In this document: positions 52,282-61,258 of the stretch, one piece after another
Layout: the number at the start of each line of letters is the position of its first letter
Numbering within the stretch: position 1 is the first letter of the stretch
Source of the DNA: Azospirillum sp. TSH64
Lineage (GTDB): Bacteria > Pseudomonadota > Alphaproteobacteria > Azospirillales > Azospirillaceae
Assembly: GCF_003116035.1 (NCBI RefSeq)
Contig: NZ_LGQW01000015.1
Span: 4,023,769-4,087,768 of the forward strand
DNA length: 64,000 nucleotides
Reading direction: 5' to 3'
Made by a program: the position numbers and the translations under genes
The notes under the pieces: generated by a model
The model's database searches: none
What the model saw: the letters and a program-made list of their open reading frames with translations, nothing else
What the model was told of the DNA's origin: nothing

Positions 52282-53535
52282 ATGTCCCACACCGCTGTCT
52301 CCCCCTGCCTGCCGCGCCATTTTTCCAATCCCCATGCCGACCATGAACGGGTCTATGGCCCGTCGGAACGCGCCATCCTCAGCCGTGCCGCCTTCGAGGA
52401 GGCGATGGCGGAGATCGGTGCCTGGCCCGGCTACACGCCCACCCCGCTGCGCTCCCTGCCGGGGCTGGCTCGGGAGGCCGGGATCGACCGCCTCTGGTAC
52501 AAGGACGAGAGCGCCCGCTTCGCGCTCGCCAGCTTCAAGGCGCTGGGCGGGGCTTACGCCGTGCTGCGGCTGCTGGCGCGGGAGGTGACGGCGCGGGTGC
52601 CCGGCGTGCCGGTGACAGCACTGGATCTCGTCGTCGGCCGCTATGCCAAGGTGACGCGGACGCTGACCGTCACCACCGCCACCGACGGCAACCATGGCCG
52701 GTCGGTCGCCTGGGGCGCGCAGGTGTTCGGCTGCAATTGCGTGGTGTATGTGCCCGCCGCCTGTACGCCCGGCCGTCGCGCCGCCATCGAGGCGTACGGG
52801 GCGAGGGTGGTGGTGGTGGACGGGCCGTACGACGATGCGGTGCGCCGTGCCGCCGCCGATGCGGCGGCGCAGGGCTGGTTCGTCGTCTCCGACACCTCCT
52901 ACACCGGCTATATGGACGTGCCTCGCGACGTGATGCAGGGCTACACCGTGATGGTGGAGGAGGCGATCTCGCAGCTTCCCGCCAGCGAACGACCGACCCA
53001 CGTCTTCGTGCAGGGCGGCGTCGGTGCGCTGCCCGCCGCGGTCTGCGGCCATCTGTGGGAAAGCTGGGGGCGCCAGCGCCCGCGCTTCGTGGTGGTGGAG
53101 CCGCACAGCGCCGACTGCCTGTACCAGAGTGCCGTCGCCGGCCGGCCGACACGGGCGCAGGGCGACCTCGACACGGTGATGGCCGGGCTTGCCTGCGGCG
53201 AGGTCTCGCTGCTGGCCTGGGCGATCCTGGAGCGCGGCGCCGACGATTTCCTGACCATCCCCGACGAGGGGGCGGTCATCGCCATGCGCAAGCTTGCGGA
53301 CGGCGGGCAGGGCGGCCGTCCGGTGGTGGGCGGTGAATCGGGTGTCGCCGGGCTGGCCGGACTGCTCTGCGCCGCCGCCCACGAGGAGGTGAGGCTGGCG
53401 CTGGGCCTCGTGCCCGACGCGCGGGTGCTGGTGTTCGGGACCGAAGGGGCGACCGATCCGGAGGTCTATGAGCGGATCGTCGGCCGCTCGCCGGAGGCGG
53501 TCGCCGACGGGCTGCTCAGCGCAGCAGGTCGGTGA
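52282..53535 (+). CDS. dpaL: Diaminopropionate ammonia-lyase
   Basis: A 417-residue PLP fold-type II enzyme that converts 2,3-diaminopropionate to pyruvate and ammonia. PLP Lys86 lies in SFKALGG; the glycine loop is in TATDGNHGRS, and the C-terminal VVGGESGVAGLAG and VLVFGTEGATDPEVYE are characteristic of DpaL/YgeX. The start was set at 52282 to match the family N-terminus. Its 3' end overlaps the convergent ClpP-like gene by 20 bases. No ygeW/ygeY-type neighbours are visible, so it may serve general amino-acid catabolism. Confidence 0.92.
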   Translation: MSHTAVSPCLPRHFSNPHADHERVYGPSERAILSRAAFEEAMAEIGAWPGYTPTPLRSLPGLAREAGIDRLWYKDESARFALASFKALGGAYAVLRLLAREVTARVPGVPVTALDLVVGRYAKVTRTLTVTTATDGNHGRSVAWGAQVFGCNCVVYVPAACTPGRRAAIEAYGARVVVVDGPYDDAVRRAAADAAAQGWFVVSDTSYTGYMDVPRDVMQGYTVMVEEAISQLPASERPTHVFVQGGVGALPAAVCGHLWESWGRQRPRFVVVEPHSADCLYQSAVAGRPTRAQGDLDTVMAGLACGEVSLLAWAILERGADDFLTIPDEGAVIAMRKLADGGQGGRPVVGGESGVAGLAGLLCAAAHEEVRLALGLVPDARVLVFGTEGATDPEVYERIVGRSPEAVADGLLSAAGR

Positions 53536-54238
53536 CGATGTTGGCGCCGTCGGCGGCCAGCCGGTCGGCGGTTTCGCGATGGTCGCGCGCGCCGGAGAAG
53601 CCGCCCTCGGCCTTCACCCGCTCGATCCAGCTCTGCGAGGCGCCGAGCGACACCAGCCGCTCGACCATCATCTGGGTGGAGCGCAGGGTCATCCGCCCAT
53701 TCTCCGCCATGCGCGGGGCATGCACCATGAATTCCGCCCGCGGGGCGGCGTAGCGCGGATAGCCGGCCAGATAGAGGCCGACGCACATGCTTTCGCAGGA
53801 CTCGCCGTCGCGCACCCGCGTGGCAACCGGCCGCCCGCCCTTGCGTTCGGCCAGGACGGCGTCGATCATCCGGTAGCCCGCGGCGGTGAAGCCGCCGGGG
53901 CTGGACAGCTCGATCACCAGCGGGCGGCGGGCCGGCAGGGCGTGCAGGGCGTCGAGGAAGCTGCGTTCCGCTCCCGGCGTGATGATGCCGTCCAGCCGCA
54001 GGACGGTGACGTCGCCCTGGTCGTTGCGGGACATCGCCGCATCGGGAAATTCGGAGGAGGGTGCTGCGGGCACCGGATTGACGGTGACGGGGCCGATGGC
54101 GGCCGGGGCGGAGCCGGCCGGGTTGAGCGACAGTCCGTTCGGCTGGGTTGCGGCATGGCCGACTGCGGCACCCGCGATCAGCAGGGCGCCCAGACCGGCA
54201 CCGAACCCGACCCTCCGCAGCAGCTTCCGCACCGACAT
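53516..54238 (-). CDS. ClpP/crotonase-like periplasmic protein (COG3904 type)
   Basis: A 240-residue exported protein with a signal segment (MSVRKLLRRVGFGAGLGALLIAGAAVGHA). The domain (about 75-225) has the ClpP-like pattern LSSPGGFTAAGYRMIDAVLAE, then DGESCESMCVGLYLAGYPRYA, where Ser and Cys residues sit at the nucleophile position, and EFMVHAPR at the catalytic His position. Such proteins are annotated as putative periplasmic proteins of unknown activity. GGAGGG precedes the ATG at 54238. It overlaps the end of dpaL on the other strand. Confidence 0.82.
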   Translation of the reverse strand: MSVRKLLRRVGFGAGLGALLIAGAAVGHAATQPNGLSLNPAGSAPAAIGPVTVNPVPAAPSSEFPDAAMSRNDQGDVTVLRLDGIITPGAERSFLDALHALPARRPLVIELSSPGGFTAAGYRMIDAVLAERKGGRPVATRVRDGESCESMCVGLYLAGYPRYAAPRAEFMVHAPRMAENGRMTLRSTQMMVERLVSLGASQSWIERVKAEGGFSGARDHRETADRLAADGANIVTDLLR

Positions 54239-54481
54239 AATACCCTCCAGCACTCGACCCACCCAGCGTGGCGGTCAAAGCTTGCCCGAGTGTTAACGGC
54301 ATGTCTGTGGCGGGCCACACAATGTGGGTAGTGGCGAGGGTAGGAAGGCTGCGGCGCGATAAAGCGTGCGCGCGGGCGCAAAGGGCGTTAGAAGAGACAG
54401 GATTCCAAGGGTATGGCCGGGGCGTCCTCAACGGGGCGATGCCCGTCCCATCCCGTGCCGTGAACGTCGAAGAGCGGAACG

Positions 54482-55933
54482 ATGTCGTACATCCAGGGTG
54501 AAACGGGCGATTGGGAAGTCGTGATCGGGCTTGAGGTCCATGCCCAGGTGATTTCGAACGCGAAGCTGTTTTCCGGCTCCGCCACCGAATTCGGGTCCGC
54601 GCCGAACAGCCAGGTCAGCTTCGTCGACGCCGCGTTCCCCGGCATGCTGCCCGTCATCAACGAATATGCCGTCGAACAGGCAGTGCGCACCGGTCTGGGC
54701 CTGAAGGCCGAGATCAACCTGCACTCGGTCTTCGACCGCAAGAACTACTTCTACGCCGACCTGCCGCAGGGCTATCAGATCAGCCAGTTCCTGCAGCCCA
54801 TCGTCGGCAAGGGCGAGATCGTGCTCGACCTGCCGGACGGCACCAGCCGCACCGTCGGCGTCACGCGCCTGCATCTGGAACAGGACGCCGGCAAGTCCTT
54901 GCACGACCAGCACCCGTCAAAGACCTACATCGACCTGAACCGGTCGGGCGTGGCGCTGATGGAGATCGTGTCGGAACCCGACATGCGCTCCTCGGAGGAG
55001 GCGGGCGCCTATGTGCGCAAGCTGCGCTCCATCCTGCGCTATCTCGGCACCTGCGACGGCAACATGGAGGAAGGCTCCATGCGCTGCGACGTCAACGTGT
55101 CGGTGCGCAAGCCGGGCGACGCCTTCGGCACCCGCTGCGAGATCAAGAACGTCAACTCGATCCGCTTCGTCATGCAGGCCATCGAGTATGAGGCGCGCCG
55201 CCAGATCGAGATCATCGAGGAAGGCGGCAAGATCGACCAGGAGACCCGGCTGTGGGACACGACCAAGTTCGTGACCCGCTCCATGCGGTCGAAGGAAGAG
55301 GCGCACGACTACCGCTATTTCCCCGATCCCGATCTGCTGCCGCTCGAACTCGATGCGGCGTGGGTGGAGGACATCAAGAAGACCCTGCCCGAACTGCCTG
55401 ACGACAAGAAGACCCGCTTCATCGAGGACTACAAGCTGTCGGTCTATGACGCCGGCGTGCTGGTTTCCGAGAAGTCGAAGGCCGATTATTTCGAGGCGGT
55501 CGCCAAGGGCCGCGATCCGAAGCTGGCCTCCAACTGGGTCACCGGCGAGCTGTTCGGCTATCTGAACAAGGCCGGCAAGGAGATCGAGGAAAGCCCGGTG
55601 TCCGCCGAAAATCTCGGCGGCCTGATCGACCTGATCGCCGACAACACCATTTCCGGCCGCATCGCCAAGGAAGTGTTCGAGACGATGTTCGAAACCGGCG
55701 AGAAGGCCGCCGACATCGTCGAGAAGAAGGGGCTGCGCCAGGTCACCGACACCAGCGCCATCGAAGGCTCCATCGATGCCGTGCTGGCCGCCAACCCCGA
55801 CAAGGTGGCGGAGTTCCGCAGCGGCAAGGACAAGCTGTTCGGCTTTTTCGTCGGTCAGGTGATGAAGGCGACCCAGGGCAAAGCCAACCCGGCCATGGTC
55901 AACGAAATCCTGATGAAGAAACTGAAAGGCTAA
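54482..55933 (+). CDS. gatB: Aspartyl/glutamyl-tRNA(Asn/Gln) amidotransferase subunit B
   Basis: A 483-residue subunit that phosphorylates and amidates Glu-tRNA(Gln) or Asp-tRNA(Asn) with GatA and GatC. The N-terminal WEVVIGLEVHAQ, DLPQGYQISQ, GVTRLHLEQDAGK and FRYFPDPDL-type motifs are present, and the C-terminal YqeY-like tail (MKATQGKANPAMVNEILMKKLKG) binds tRNA. gatC and gatA are not adjacent in this window. A terminator follows 45 bases downstream. Confidence 0.97.
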   Translation: MSYIQGETGDWEVVIGLEVHAQVISNAKLFSGSATEFGSAPNSQVSFVDAAFPGMLPVINEYAVEQAVRTGLGLKAEINLHSVFDRKNYFYADLPQGYQISQFLQPIVGKGEIVLDLPDGTSRTVGVTRLHLEQDAGKSLHDQHPSKTYIDLNRSGVALMEIVSEPDMRSSEEAGAYVRKLRSILRYLGTCDGNMEEGSMRCDVNVSVRKPGDAFGTRCEIKNVNSIRFVMQAIEYEARRQIEIIEEGGKIDQETRLWDTTKFVTRSMRSKEEAHDYRYFPDPDLLPLELDAAWVEDIKKTLPELPDDKKTRFIEDYKLSVYDAGVLVSEKSKADYFEAVAKGRDPKLASNWVTGELFGYLNKAGKEIEESPVSAENLGGLIDLIADNTISGRIAKEVFETMFETGEKAADIVEKKGLRQVTDTSAIEGSIDAVLAANPDKVAEFRSGKDKLFGFFVGQVMKATQGKANPAMVNEILMKKLKG

Positions 55934-55979
55934 TCTGCCTGTCCCTGTCGGCGGACGGAAATCGCCGTCTTGCACGAAA

Positions 55980-56012
55980 GAAAGCCTCTCCGTTCGGCGG
56001 AGGGGCTTTTTT
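55980..56012 (+). terminator. Intrinsic terminator of gatB
   Basis: AAAGCCTCTCCG pairs with CGGAGGGGCTTTTTT around TTCGG, at 55981-56012, with a good T-run. Confidence 0.85.
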
Positions 56013-56099
56013 CTTGGGTGCCACCCGCCGTTACGGTAAAGCCGCAGTTGAATTTTCCCGGTTTCCGCCGTCACAGTGCTTGGAAACGGTGGAGGAACC

Positions 56100-57914
56100 A
56101 TGGCGGCGGAGCCGGTGATGGTGGCGCTGGCGGCTGGTGCTGTCGGCGGTCTGCTCGGGGTGTTGCTGGGCCGGTATACCGGTCGCCGGGCGGCGCGCCA
56201 TCCATCGTCGCCGCACCCCGCCACTCCTGCCGGCGCCCGGCCGGGGCATGGCTTCCACGAGCCGGATGTCGGCGAGCGGCTGGAGATGGCGCTGGAGGCC
56301 ACCGGGGCCGCGGTCTGGGATGCCGATCTGATGGCCGGCACCTGCTGGTGGTCGGACACCTTTCCGCGCATGCTGGGCTTTCGCACGCGCCCGGCGATGC
56401 CGCCCGATTTCTGGGAGCGGCGACTGCATCCGGAAGACCGCGAACGGGTTCTGGCCCACATCGCCTCGCATCTGGCCGGCGAGACCTCGGCCTACGCCTA
56501 CAGCTACCGCCTGCGGCACGAGGCGGGCGGCTGGGTGTGGATCGCCGCCAAGGGCCGCGCCTTCCGCGACGAGACCGGGCGGGCGGTGCGCTATGCCGGC
56601 ATCATGACCGACATCACCGAGGCCCGCCGGCAGGAGGAGCGGCTACGCGCCAGCGAGGAACGGCTGCTGAAGATCATGGAGGCGGCCCCCATCGCGGTGA
56701 ACGTCACCACGCGCGACGGCCGCTGGCTGTTCTGCAATGCCCAGTCCGTGCGGCTGATGGGCCGCGACCGTTCGGAACTGATGCGCACCCCGGTGGCCGA
56801 TCTCTATGCCGACCCCGCCGACCGCGATGCGCTGATCGCCCGATTCGACCGGGAGGGCGCCTTCCGCAATGCCGAGATCCGGTTCCGCCGGCCGGACGGC
56901 AGCGTCGTCTGGGTCCTGTCCTCGTGGAACAGCATCGAACTGGACGGTGAGGCGGCCCTGCTGACCTGGCTCTACGACATCACCGACCGCAAGGCGGCCG
57001 AGTCGGCGATGATCCAGGCCAGGGAGGAGGCCGAACAGGCGCTGGCCGACCTGCGGGAGGCCCAGGAGAGCCTGATCCAGGCCGAGACCATGGCCTCGCT
57101 CGGCCAGCTGGTGGCGGGGGTGGCGCACGAGATCAACACGCCCATCGGCATCGGCCTGACCGCCGCCAGCCACATCGGCGAGCAGGCGCAGGTCCTGCGC
57201 GACCGGTTCACCGGCAATGCGCTGCGCCGGTCGGAATTCCTCGAGTTCCTGGATGGGCTGAGCGAGAGCAGCCGCCTGCTGATGGCCAACATCGACCGCG
57301 CCGCGTCGCTGGTGCAGAGCTTCAAGCAGGTGGCGGTCGACCAGTCCTCCGGCGACCGGCGGGTGTTCGAACTGGGCGGCTATATCCAGGAGCTGCTGTT
57401 CTCGTTGCGTCCGCGGCTGAAACGCACCAATCTGCGGGTGGCGGTGGAGTGCGACGACGAGCTGACGATGGACAGCTTTCCCGGCGCGCTGGGGCAGGTG
57501 CTGACCAATCTGGTCATCAACGCCGTCGTGCATGCCTATGGCGATGGGGATCGGGGTGGGGATCGGGGCATTGATCGGGATGGCGATCGCCTGGCCGGGA
57601 CGCCGGTCGGCACGATCAGGATCACCGCGCAGGCGGATGGGGGCGAGCGGGTGCGGATCGACTTCATCGACGACGGCGCCGGCATCGCGCCGGAGCATCT
57701 GTCGAAGGTCTTCGACCCCTTCTTCACCACCAAGCGCGGGCAGGGCGGATCCGGCCTGGGGCTGCACATCGTCTTCAACACCGTCACCGGCCCGCTGGGC
57801 GGCAGCGTGTCCGTCCAGTCCTGGCCGGGGCAGGGGACCCGCTTCACCATCCAGCTGCCCCGCGAAGCCCCGGCGATGCAGCCGGCCGTCGCGGCGGAAC
57901 CGGCCCTGGGCTGA
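56100..57914 (+). CDS. PAS-domain sensor histidine kinase
   Basis: A 604-residue kinase with one N-terminal membrane helix (about 7-25), two PAS domains (about 60-175 and 185-295), a coiled-coil, and a phosphoacceptor region with His343 in VAHEINTPIG. The ATPase domain has NLVINAVVHAYG, DDGAGIAPEHLSKVFDPFFTTK and GLGLHIVFN. Between N-box and G-box lies a low-complexity insert (residues about 481-500, Asp/Arg/Gly-rich) encoded by GATCGGG-type repeats. GGAGGA precedes the ATG. No response regulator is adjacent, so it is an orphan kinase. Confidence 0.88.
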   Translation: MAAEPVMVALAAGAVGGLLGVLLGRYTGRRAARHPSSPHPATPAGARPGHGFHEPDVGERLEMALEATGAAVWDADLMAGTCWWSDTFPRMLGFRTRPAMPPDFWERRLHPEDRERVLAHIASHLAGETSAYAYSYRLRHEAGGWVWIAAKGRAFRDETGRAVRYAGIMTDITEARRQEERLRASEERLLKIMEAAPIAVNVTTRDGRWLFCNAQSVRLMGRDRSELMRTPVADLYADPADRDALIARFDREGAFRNAEIRFRRPDGSVVWVLSSWNSIELDGEAALLTWLYDITDRKAAESAMIQAREEAEQALADLREAQESLIQAETMASLGQLVAGVAHEINTPIGIGLTAASHIGEQAQVLRDRFTGNALRRSEFLEFLDGLSESSRLLMANIDRAASLVQSFKQVAVDQSSGDRRVFELGGYIQELLFSLRPRLKRTNLRVAVECDDELTMDSFPGALGQVLTNLVINAVVHAYGDGDRGGDRGIDRDGDRLAGTPVGTIRITAQADGGERVRIDFIDDGAGIAPEHLSKVFDPFFTTKRGQGGSGLGLHIVFNTVTGPLGGSVSVQSWPGQGTRFTIQLPREAPAMQPAVAAEPALG

Positions 57915-57954
57915 ACCCGTGGCGCAGCCCTGCGGCAGGGCGGCCGATCAGGCC

Positions 57955-57986
57955 CAGGTCCGGTTAGGCGCAGGTCCGGTTAGGCG
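57955..57986. repeat. Tandem 16-bp duplication
   Basis: CAGGTCCGGTTAGGCG occurs twice head to tail (57955-57970 and 57971-57986). The second copy contains the stop codon of the small minus-strand gene at 57980, so the duplication extended that gene's 3' flank without altering its protein. Confidence 0.85.
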
Positions 57987-58216
57987 ACGTGAAGTTCGTG
58001 GAGTTGCAGATGCTTGGGCCGCCGGCCGCGGCGCTTCGGTGCCGCGAAGCTGGCGAGCGCGCCGTTCTCGCCGCGCAGCTCAGCGGTCAACTCCTGCACG
58101 CAGCGCTGGAGCAGTTCTTTCTCGCGCTGGTCTTCGCGATCGGTGATTTCTAGGCAGCTCAGCTTGATCTCGACGAGGTCGATCAGTGTTTCGGCGCAAC
58201 GGCGTGACAGGGTCAT
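57980..58216 (-). CDS. Small basic protein with an AT-hook-like tail
   Basis: A 78-residue protein, MTLSRRCAETLIDLVEIKLSC..., with an amphipathic helical first half (IEITDREDQREKEL-like, rich in Glu and Arg) and a basic C-terminal tail PKRRGRRPKH similar to an AT-hook DNA-contact motif. Small proteins of this layout occur in related alphaproteobacteria. GGAGGA lies just before the ATG at 58216; the frame is open further upstream. Function unknown; a minor-groove DNA-binding role is an inference. Confidence 0.7.
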   Translation of the reverse strand: MTLSRRCAETLIDLVEIKLSCLEITDREDQREKELLQRCVQELTAELRGENGALASFAAPKRRGRRPKHLQLHELHVA

Positions 58217-58427
58217 GGCATCCTCCACGGCGACGGGGTGCGGCGTCACTGACCGGCGGGGCACTGTCGGGATCAGCCCCCACGCGACCGAGTCGTTCTG
58301 CACCCGGGCTTTTTATTGCTCATGGTGGCATCATAAGCGCCTTCCGTTAAAAAGTACCTAAAATTTTATACAGATTTGTCCCTTCTCTGCGATTTTCGGG
58401 AAAAGCGTTTTTTTGGATTTGTAAGCG

Positions 58428-58456
58428 TTGACAAGGGTACGGCCGGCCGTTAGAAC
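58428..58456 (+). promoter_or_regulatory. Sigma-70-type promoter of tRNA-Ser
   Basis: A perfect TTGACA (58428-58433), a 17-base spacer and TAGAAC (58451-58456). Transcription would start near 58463, about 36 bases before the tRNA, a normal tRNA leader. Confidence 0.8.
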
Positions 58457-58498
58457 CGCTCCCACGCCAGCGGTGACCCACGGGAAACCGCACTGGCT

Positions 58499-58591
58499 GG
58501 AGGGGTGGCCGAGTGGCTGAAGGCAACGGTTTGCTAAACCGTCATAGGGTTTAAAGCCCTATCGTGGGTTCGAATCCCATCCCCTCCGCCA
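58499..58591 (+). tRNA. tRNA-Ser (GCU anticodon)
   Basis: The acceptor arms GGAGGGG (58499-58505) and CCCCTCC (58581-58587) pair perfectly; the anticodon stem-loop GGTTTGCTAAACC carries GCT; a long variable arm (about 20 bases) marks a class II tRNA; the T-arm contains GGGTTCGAATCCC. The discriminator G is 58588 and the encoded CCA end is 58589-58591. Confidence 0.97.
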
Positions 58592-58599
58592 CCGCGTAA

Positions 58600-58830
58600 T
58601 TAAATCAATACCTTAGTCGGTGATTTTCGCGTCCGTCGGGGGCTCAACCACTGGCGAACCGTTGTATCTGTGCCGGTTTTTGTGCCCTCCCTGTTTGGCA
58701 CGTACCCCAGGTAAATCTCCGTCGTCTTCGCGTTGCTGTGCCCGAGATGCTCGGACAGCGCGCGATGACCGCCTCTACATTCATCCACTCCGGCGGATTG
58801 CCCGCATCCCCTGGTTCGACATTCTGCGGA
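58600..58830 (-). pseudogene. Frameshifted remnant of a tyrosine recombinase (phage integrase)
   Basis: One minus-strand frame encodes the C-terminal end of an integrase, ALSEHLGHSNAKTTEIYLGYVPN, which contains the late His (LGHS) and the catalytic Tyr (EIYLGY). The preceding part (GNPPEWMNVEAVI) continues in another frame; one missing base in the GTCATCGCGCGCTG stretch would join them. No N-terminal integrase part is seen. It lies 9 bases after the tRNA-Ser gene and is oriented toward it, typical of an element once integrated at the tRNA 3' end. Confidence 0.6.
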
Positions 58831-58912
58831 AACGCGACGGCGAACGGATCGCCGTCGGCTTCTGAAGAAAAGAGTGGCGGGCGAGGCGGCCTGAAGCCCA
58901 TCGCTTACCGCG

Positions 58913-61072
58913 TCAATCCCCGGCGAGGCGGCGGCGGGCATAGGCAGCGGTCAGGTAACGGCTGACCAGCGCCTCGAATTCGGCCGCTTTCATGCCGCGG
59001 ATACCCATCGCCTCCAGCACCACGGTCCGCTCTCGACGGTTCACCTTGTTGTAGATGGAAAAGCCGATGCGGTTGGGCAGGGGCGCCTCCTCATGTAGCG
59101 CCAGCACCAGCGCCAGCCGTCGCGCTGCCGAAACCTGCATCCCACCCACATCGGTCCAGGCAACGGGCTCCCGCAGCCGTGCCGATATCAGGGCGTCTGG
59201 CGTCAAGGTCATCAACGGCGCTTTCGTCTTGTGGCGGACCCAGGCCGCATAGCCCAAAGCCATGCAGATTCCCACACCCGCCACCGCCCCGATGAATGCC
59301 TTCGTCCCCTGATCGGTGCCGAGGCCGAGTTCCCGCCCAAAGACGGTGGTGCCGATGGTGAAGGCGGCGAACAGCGCCGCGATGAAGGCCATGGCCCAGA
59401 TCATCGGCCTGCCGTTCTCATAGAGCACCGTGTGCTCCGCAGGAACGGCGGCGACAGCGGCCTCCAGTTCCTCCCGGTTCAGCCGGTGCGCCTGCCGGGC
59501 CTCGTCGAGGTAGGCTGCGGTCAGCGCATGGCAAAGCCCGCTCCAGTCGGTGAACAGCCGGTGTGGAAGGCTGGTGTCCTCCGCCGTCGGCGTGCGGGCG
59601 GCACGGGCCAGCAGGCGTTCGTCGAGCTGGACGCCAAGGGTGCTGATCCGCAGGGCGGTCCGCGGATGGCTGTCGGTCGGATGGGGCTGGCACTCGTCCA
59701 GATGCGCGGCGGGATTTGGGAGGCCATCTTCGACGCGCCGCAGGATTTCGGCCATCATGTCCGGCCCGGCCGTGTCGGGGGCGGAGAAGGCGTCATTGAG
59801 CGTCTCGAAGATGGCCGGCGCCAGTGCCGCGTTGCGAAGCAGCGCAAGGGGAACGCTCTCCGGACCGCTGACCAGGCTGGCCCGGCGGTCGGCCTCCAGC
59901 TCGCGCTGCCGCCTGTGCTGGGCGACAGAGAGATCGAAGCTCTCCAGCGTATGGAAGCCGAGATGCAAGGCCGGAGCAAGCATGAAGCCGCCCGTCCCGG
60001 TGCGCTCGCCAAGTGCGGTCAGGGTCCGCCACAATCCGGCATGGATCGGAGCGAAGCGGCGGCTGTAGGTGGTATCCCCGCCCGAGAAATGGGCAAGCTC
60101 ATGGCCGATGACCGCCGCGAGTTCGGTCTCGCCGATCAGCGGCAGGCAGGGGGCCGGCAAGTGGAGGGTGCGGCCCGACAGCACCCGCTCCCCGCCGAGC
60201 GGCCGGACCGGTGCCTCGGTGACGAAGAAGCCCTCGGTCAGGCCGATCAGGATGCTGTCCGGCATCAGCGCCTCGTGCCGGGTCGCCAGATCCTCGACGA
60301 AACGCCAGAGGCCGGGCGCCTCGTCCCGACTCACCACCAATCCGCGGATGTCGAGCGGCTCCACGGTGTAGAGATCGAAGACGCGGCGCATCGCGATCAC
60401 CGCCATCACGGCACTGTAGGCGGCGAGCCCCGCGAGCATCACGGCAGCAGCGAAGAGTTTGACGCTGCTGGTCGACAGATGGTCCCAGAACCACAGGCTC
60501 GCCGCTTCGAACAGCGACGCCGAGACGCTGGCGATGCTGAGGCCGACGAGCACGGCAGCGAGCGCGAAGGGCAGGCCCCGCCTCAAACGGTCGAAACTGC
60601 GGATCAGGGCCTCGCGCGAGCGTCGCGCCCGCAGGGCCGAGACGCGTGCGGCCAGCAAGCCGGACAGCCCGGCAAGGAAAGCCAGCAGGCCGCCGGTCAT
60701 CGTGCCCCAGCTCAACGGGTAGCGGATCCGCGATACTTCGGCGCCCTCTTCCATTGTGTCGATGGCTCTGCGGACTCCGGCGACGGCCATCGAGACCGGC
60801 ATGCGGCGGCCGTCCGGGCCGCCCATGGTGACGAAAGCCGATGGAGTCTTCGCTTCCATTTGCTGAAGCTGTGCCAGAACCTGCGGCAATTCCTGTCCGG
60901 CCTGGCGGTACTCGTCGAGCGTCGCGGCGGCCCGCTGTTCCTGCCAGATCCCGAGCGCCACGAACGACAGGGGAAGGATCAGCAGCCAGATGACGCGAAC
61001 GAGCCACAGAGGGAAGCGAATGGCACGCCGGACGGTGCCAGCCATACCGCTGGAAGCAACTGCATCGGCCAC
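58913..61072 (-). CDS. M48-family membrane metalloprotease
   Basis: A 719-residue integral membrane zinc peptidase. Hydrophobic helices lie at about 24-44, 123-145, 168-192 and 205-228, then the zinc motif HELAH (His324, Glu325, His328), with the third ligand in RELEADRRAS about 75 residues on. A second membrane region (about 545-590) precedes a C-terminal cytoplasmic-type domain ending in ARRRLAGD. The layout resembles HtpX/Ste24-type proteases, which degrade membrane proteins, though it is much longer than HtpX. The start ATG at 61072 follows GGGAGA. Confidence 0.88.
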   Translation of the reverse strand: MADAVASSGMAGTVRRAIRFPLWLVRVIWLLILPLSFVALGIWQEQRAAATLDEYRQAGQELPQVLAQLQQMEAKTPSAFVTMGGPDGRRMPVSMAVAGVRRAIDTMEEGAEVSRIRYPLSWGTMTGGLLAFLAGLSGLLAARVSALRARRSREALIRSFDRLRRGLPFALAAVLVGLSIASVSASLFEAASLWFWDHLSTSSVKLFAAAVMLAGLAAYSAVMAVIAMRRVFDLYTVEPLDIRGLVVSRDEAPGLWRFVEDLATRHEALMPDSILIGLTEGFFVTEAPVRPLGGERVLSGRTLHLPAPCLPLIGETELAAVIGHELAHFSGGDTTYSRRFAPIHAGLWRTLTALGERTGTGGFMLAPALHLGFHTLESFDLSVAQHRRQRELEADRRASLVSGPESVPLALLRNAALAPAIFETLNDAFSAPDTAGPDMMAEILRRVEDGLPNPAAHLDECQPHPTDSHPRTALRISTLGVQLDERLLARAARTPTAEDTSLPHRLFTDWSGLCHALTAAYLDEARQAHRLNREELEAAVAAVPAEHTVLYENGRPMIWAMAFIAALFAAFTIGTTVFGRELGLGTDQGTKAFIGAVAGVGICMALGYAAWVRHKTKAPLMTLTPDALISARLREPVAWTDVGGMQVSAARRLALVLALHEEAPLPNRIGFSIYNKVNRRERTVVLEAMGIRGMKAAEFEALVSRYLTAAYARRRLAGD

Positions 61073-61161
61073 GACCGATCTCCCATTTATCTATGTATCG
61101 CGTGGGAGGATCGCGTAATGCGCGCAACAGGGCCAGCCGCCCGGAGGGGGTAGCAATTTCA

Positions 61162-61199
61162 CGTCACGCCGGAAAGAACACCGCCTTTCCGGCATGACG
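61162..61199. repeat. Inverted repeat upstream of the M48 protease gene
   Basis: CGTCACGCCGGAAAG (61162-61176) and CTTTCCGGCATGACG (61185-61199) are complementary over 15 bases with one mismatch. No T-run follows. It could be an extragenic palindrome or a regulatory site for the leftward protease, about 90 bases from its start. Confidence 0.6.
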
Positions 61200-61258
61200 A
61201 CCGGATACCGGACGTTTGAGACGATCAAGGGGGCGGCGCGGTGATCCCACTGCTGCCA

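Noticed and set aside
57540..57599. GATCGGG repeats considered as a CRISPR-like or VNTR locus
   Set aside because: Units are only a few bases, irregular and in-frame within a kinase gene; no spacer structure and no cas genes.
58592..61072. Idea that the region after tRNA-Ser is an active prophage or island
   Set aside because: Only a broken integrase tail is present. The next gene, an M48 protease, has codon usage like the rest of the chromosome, and no phage structural, replication or lysis genes are seen.
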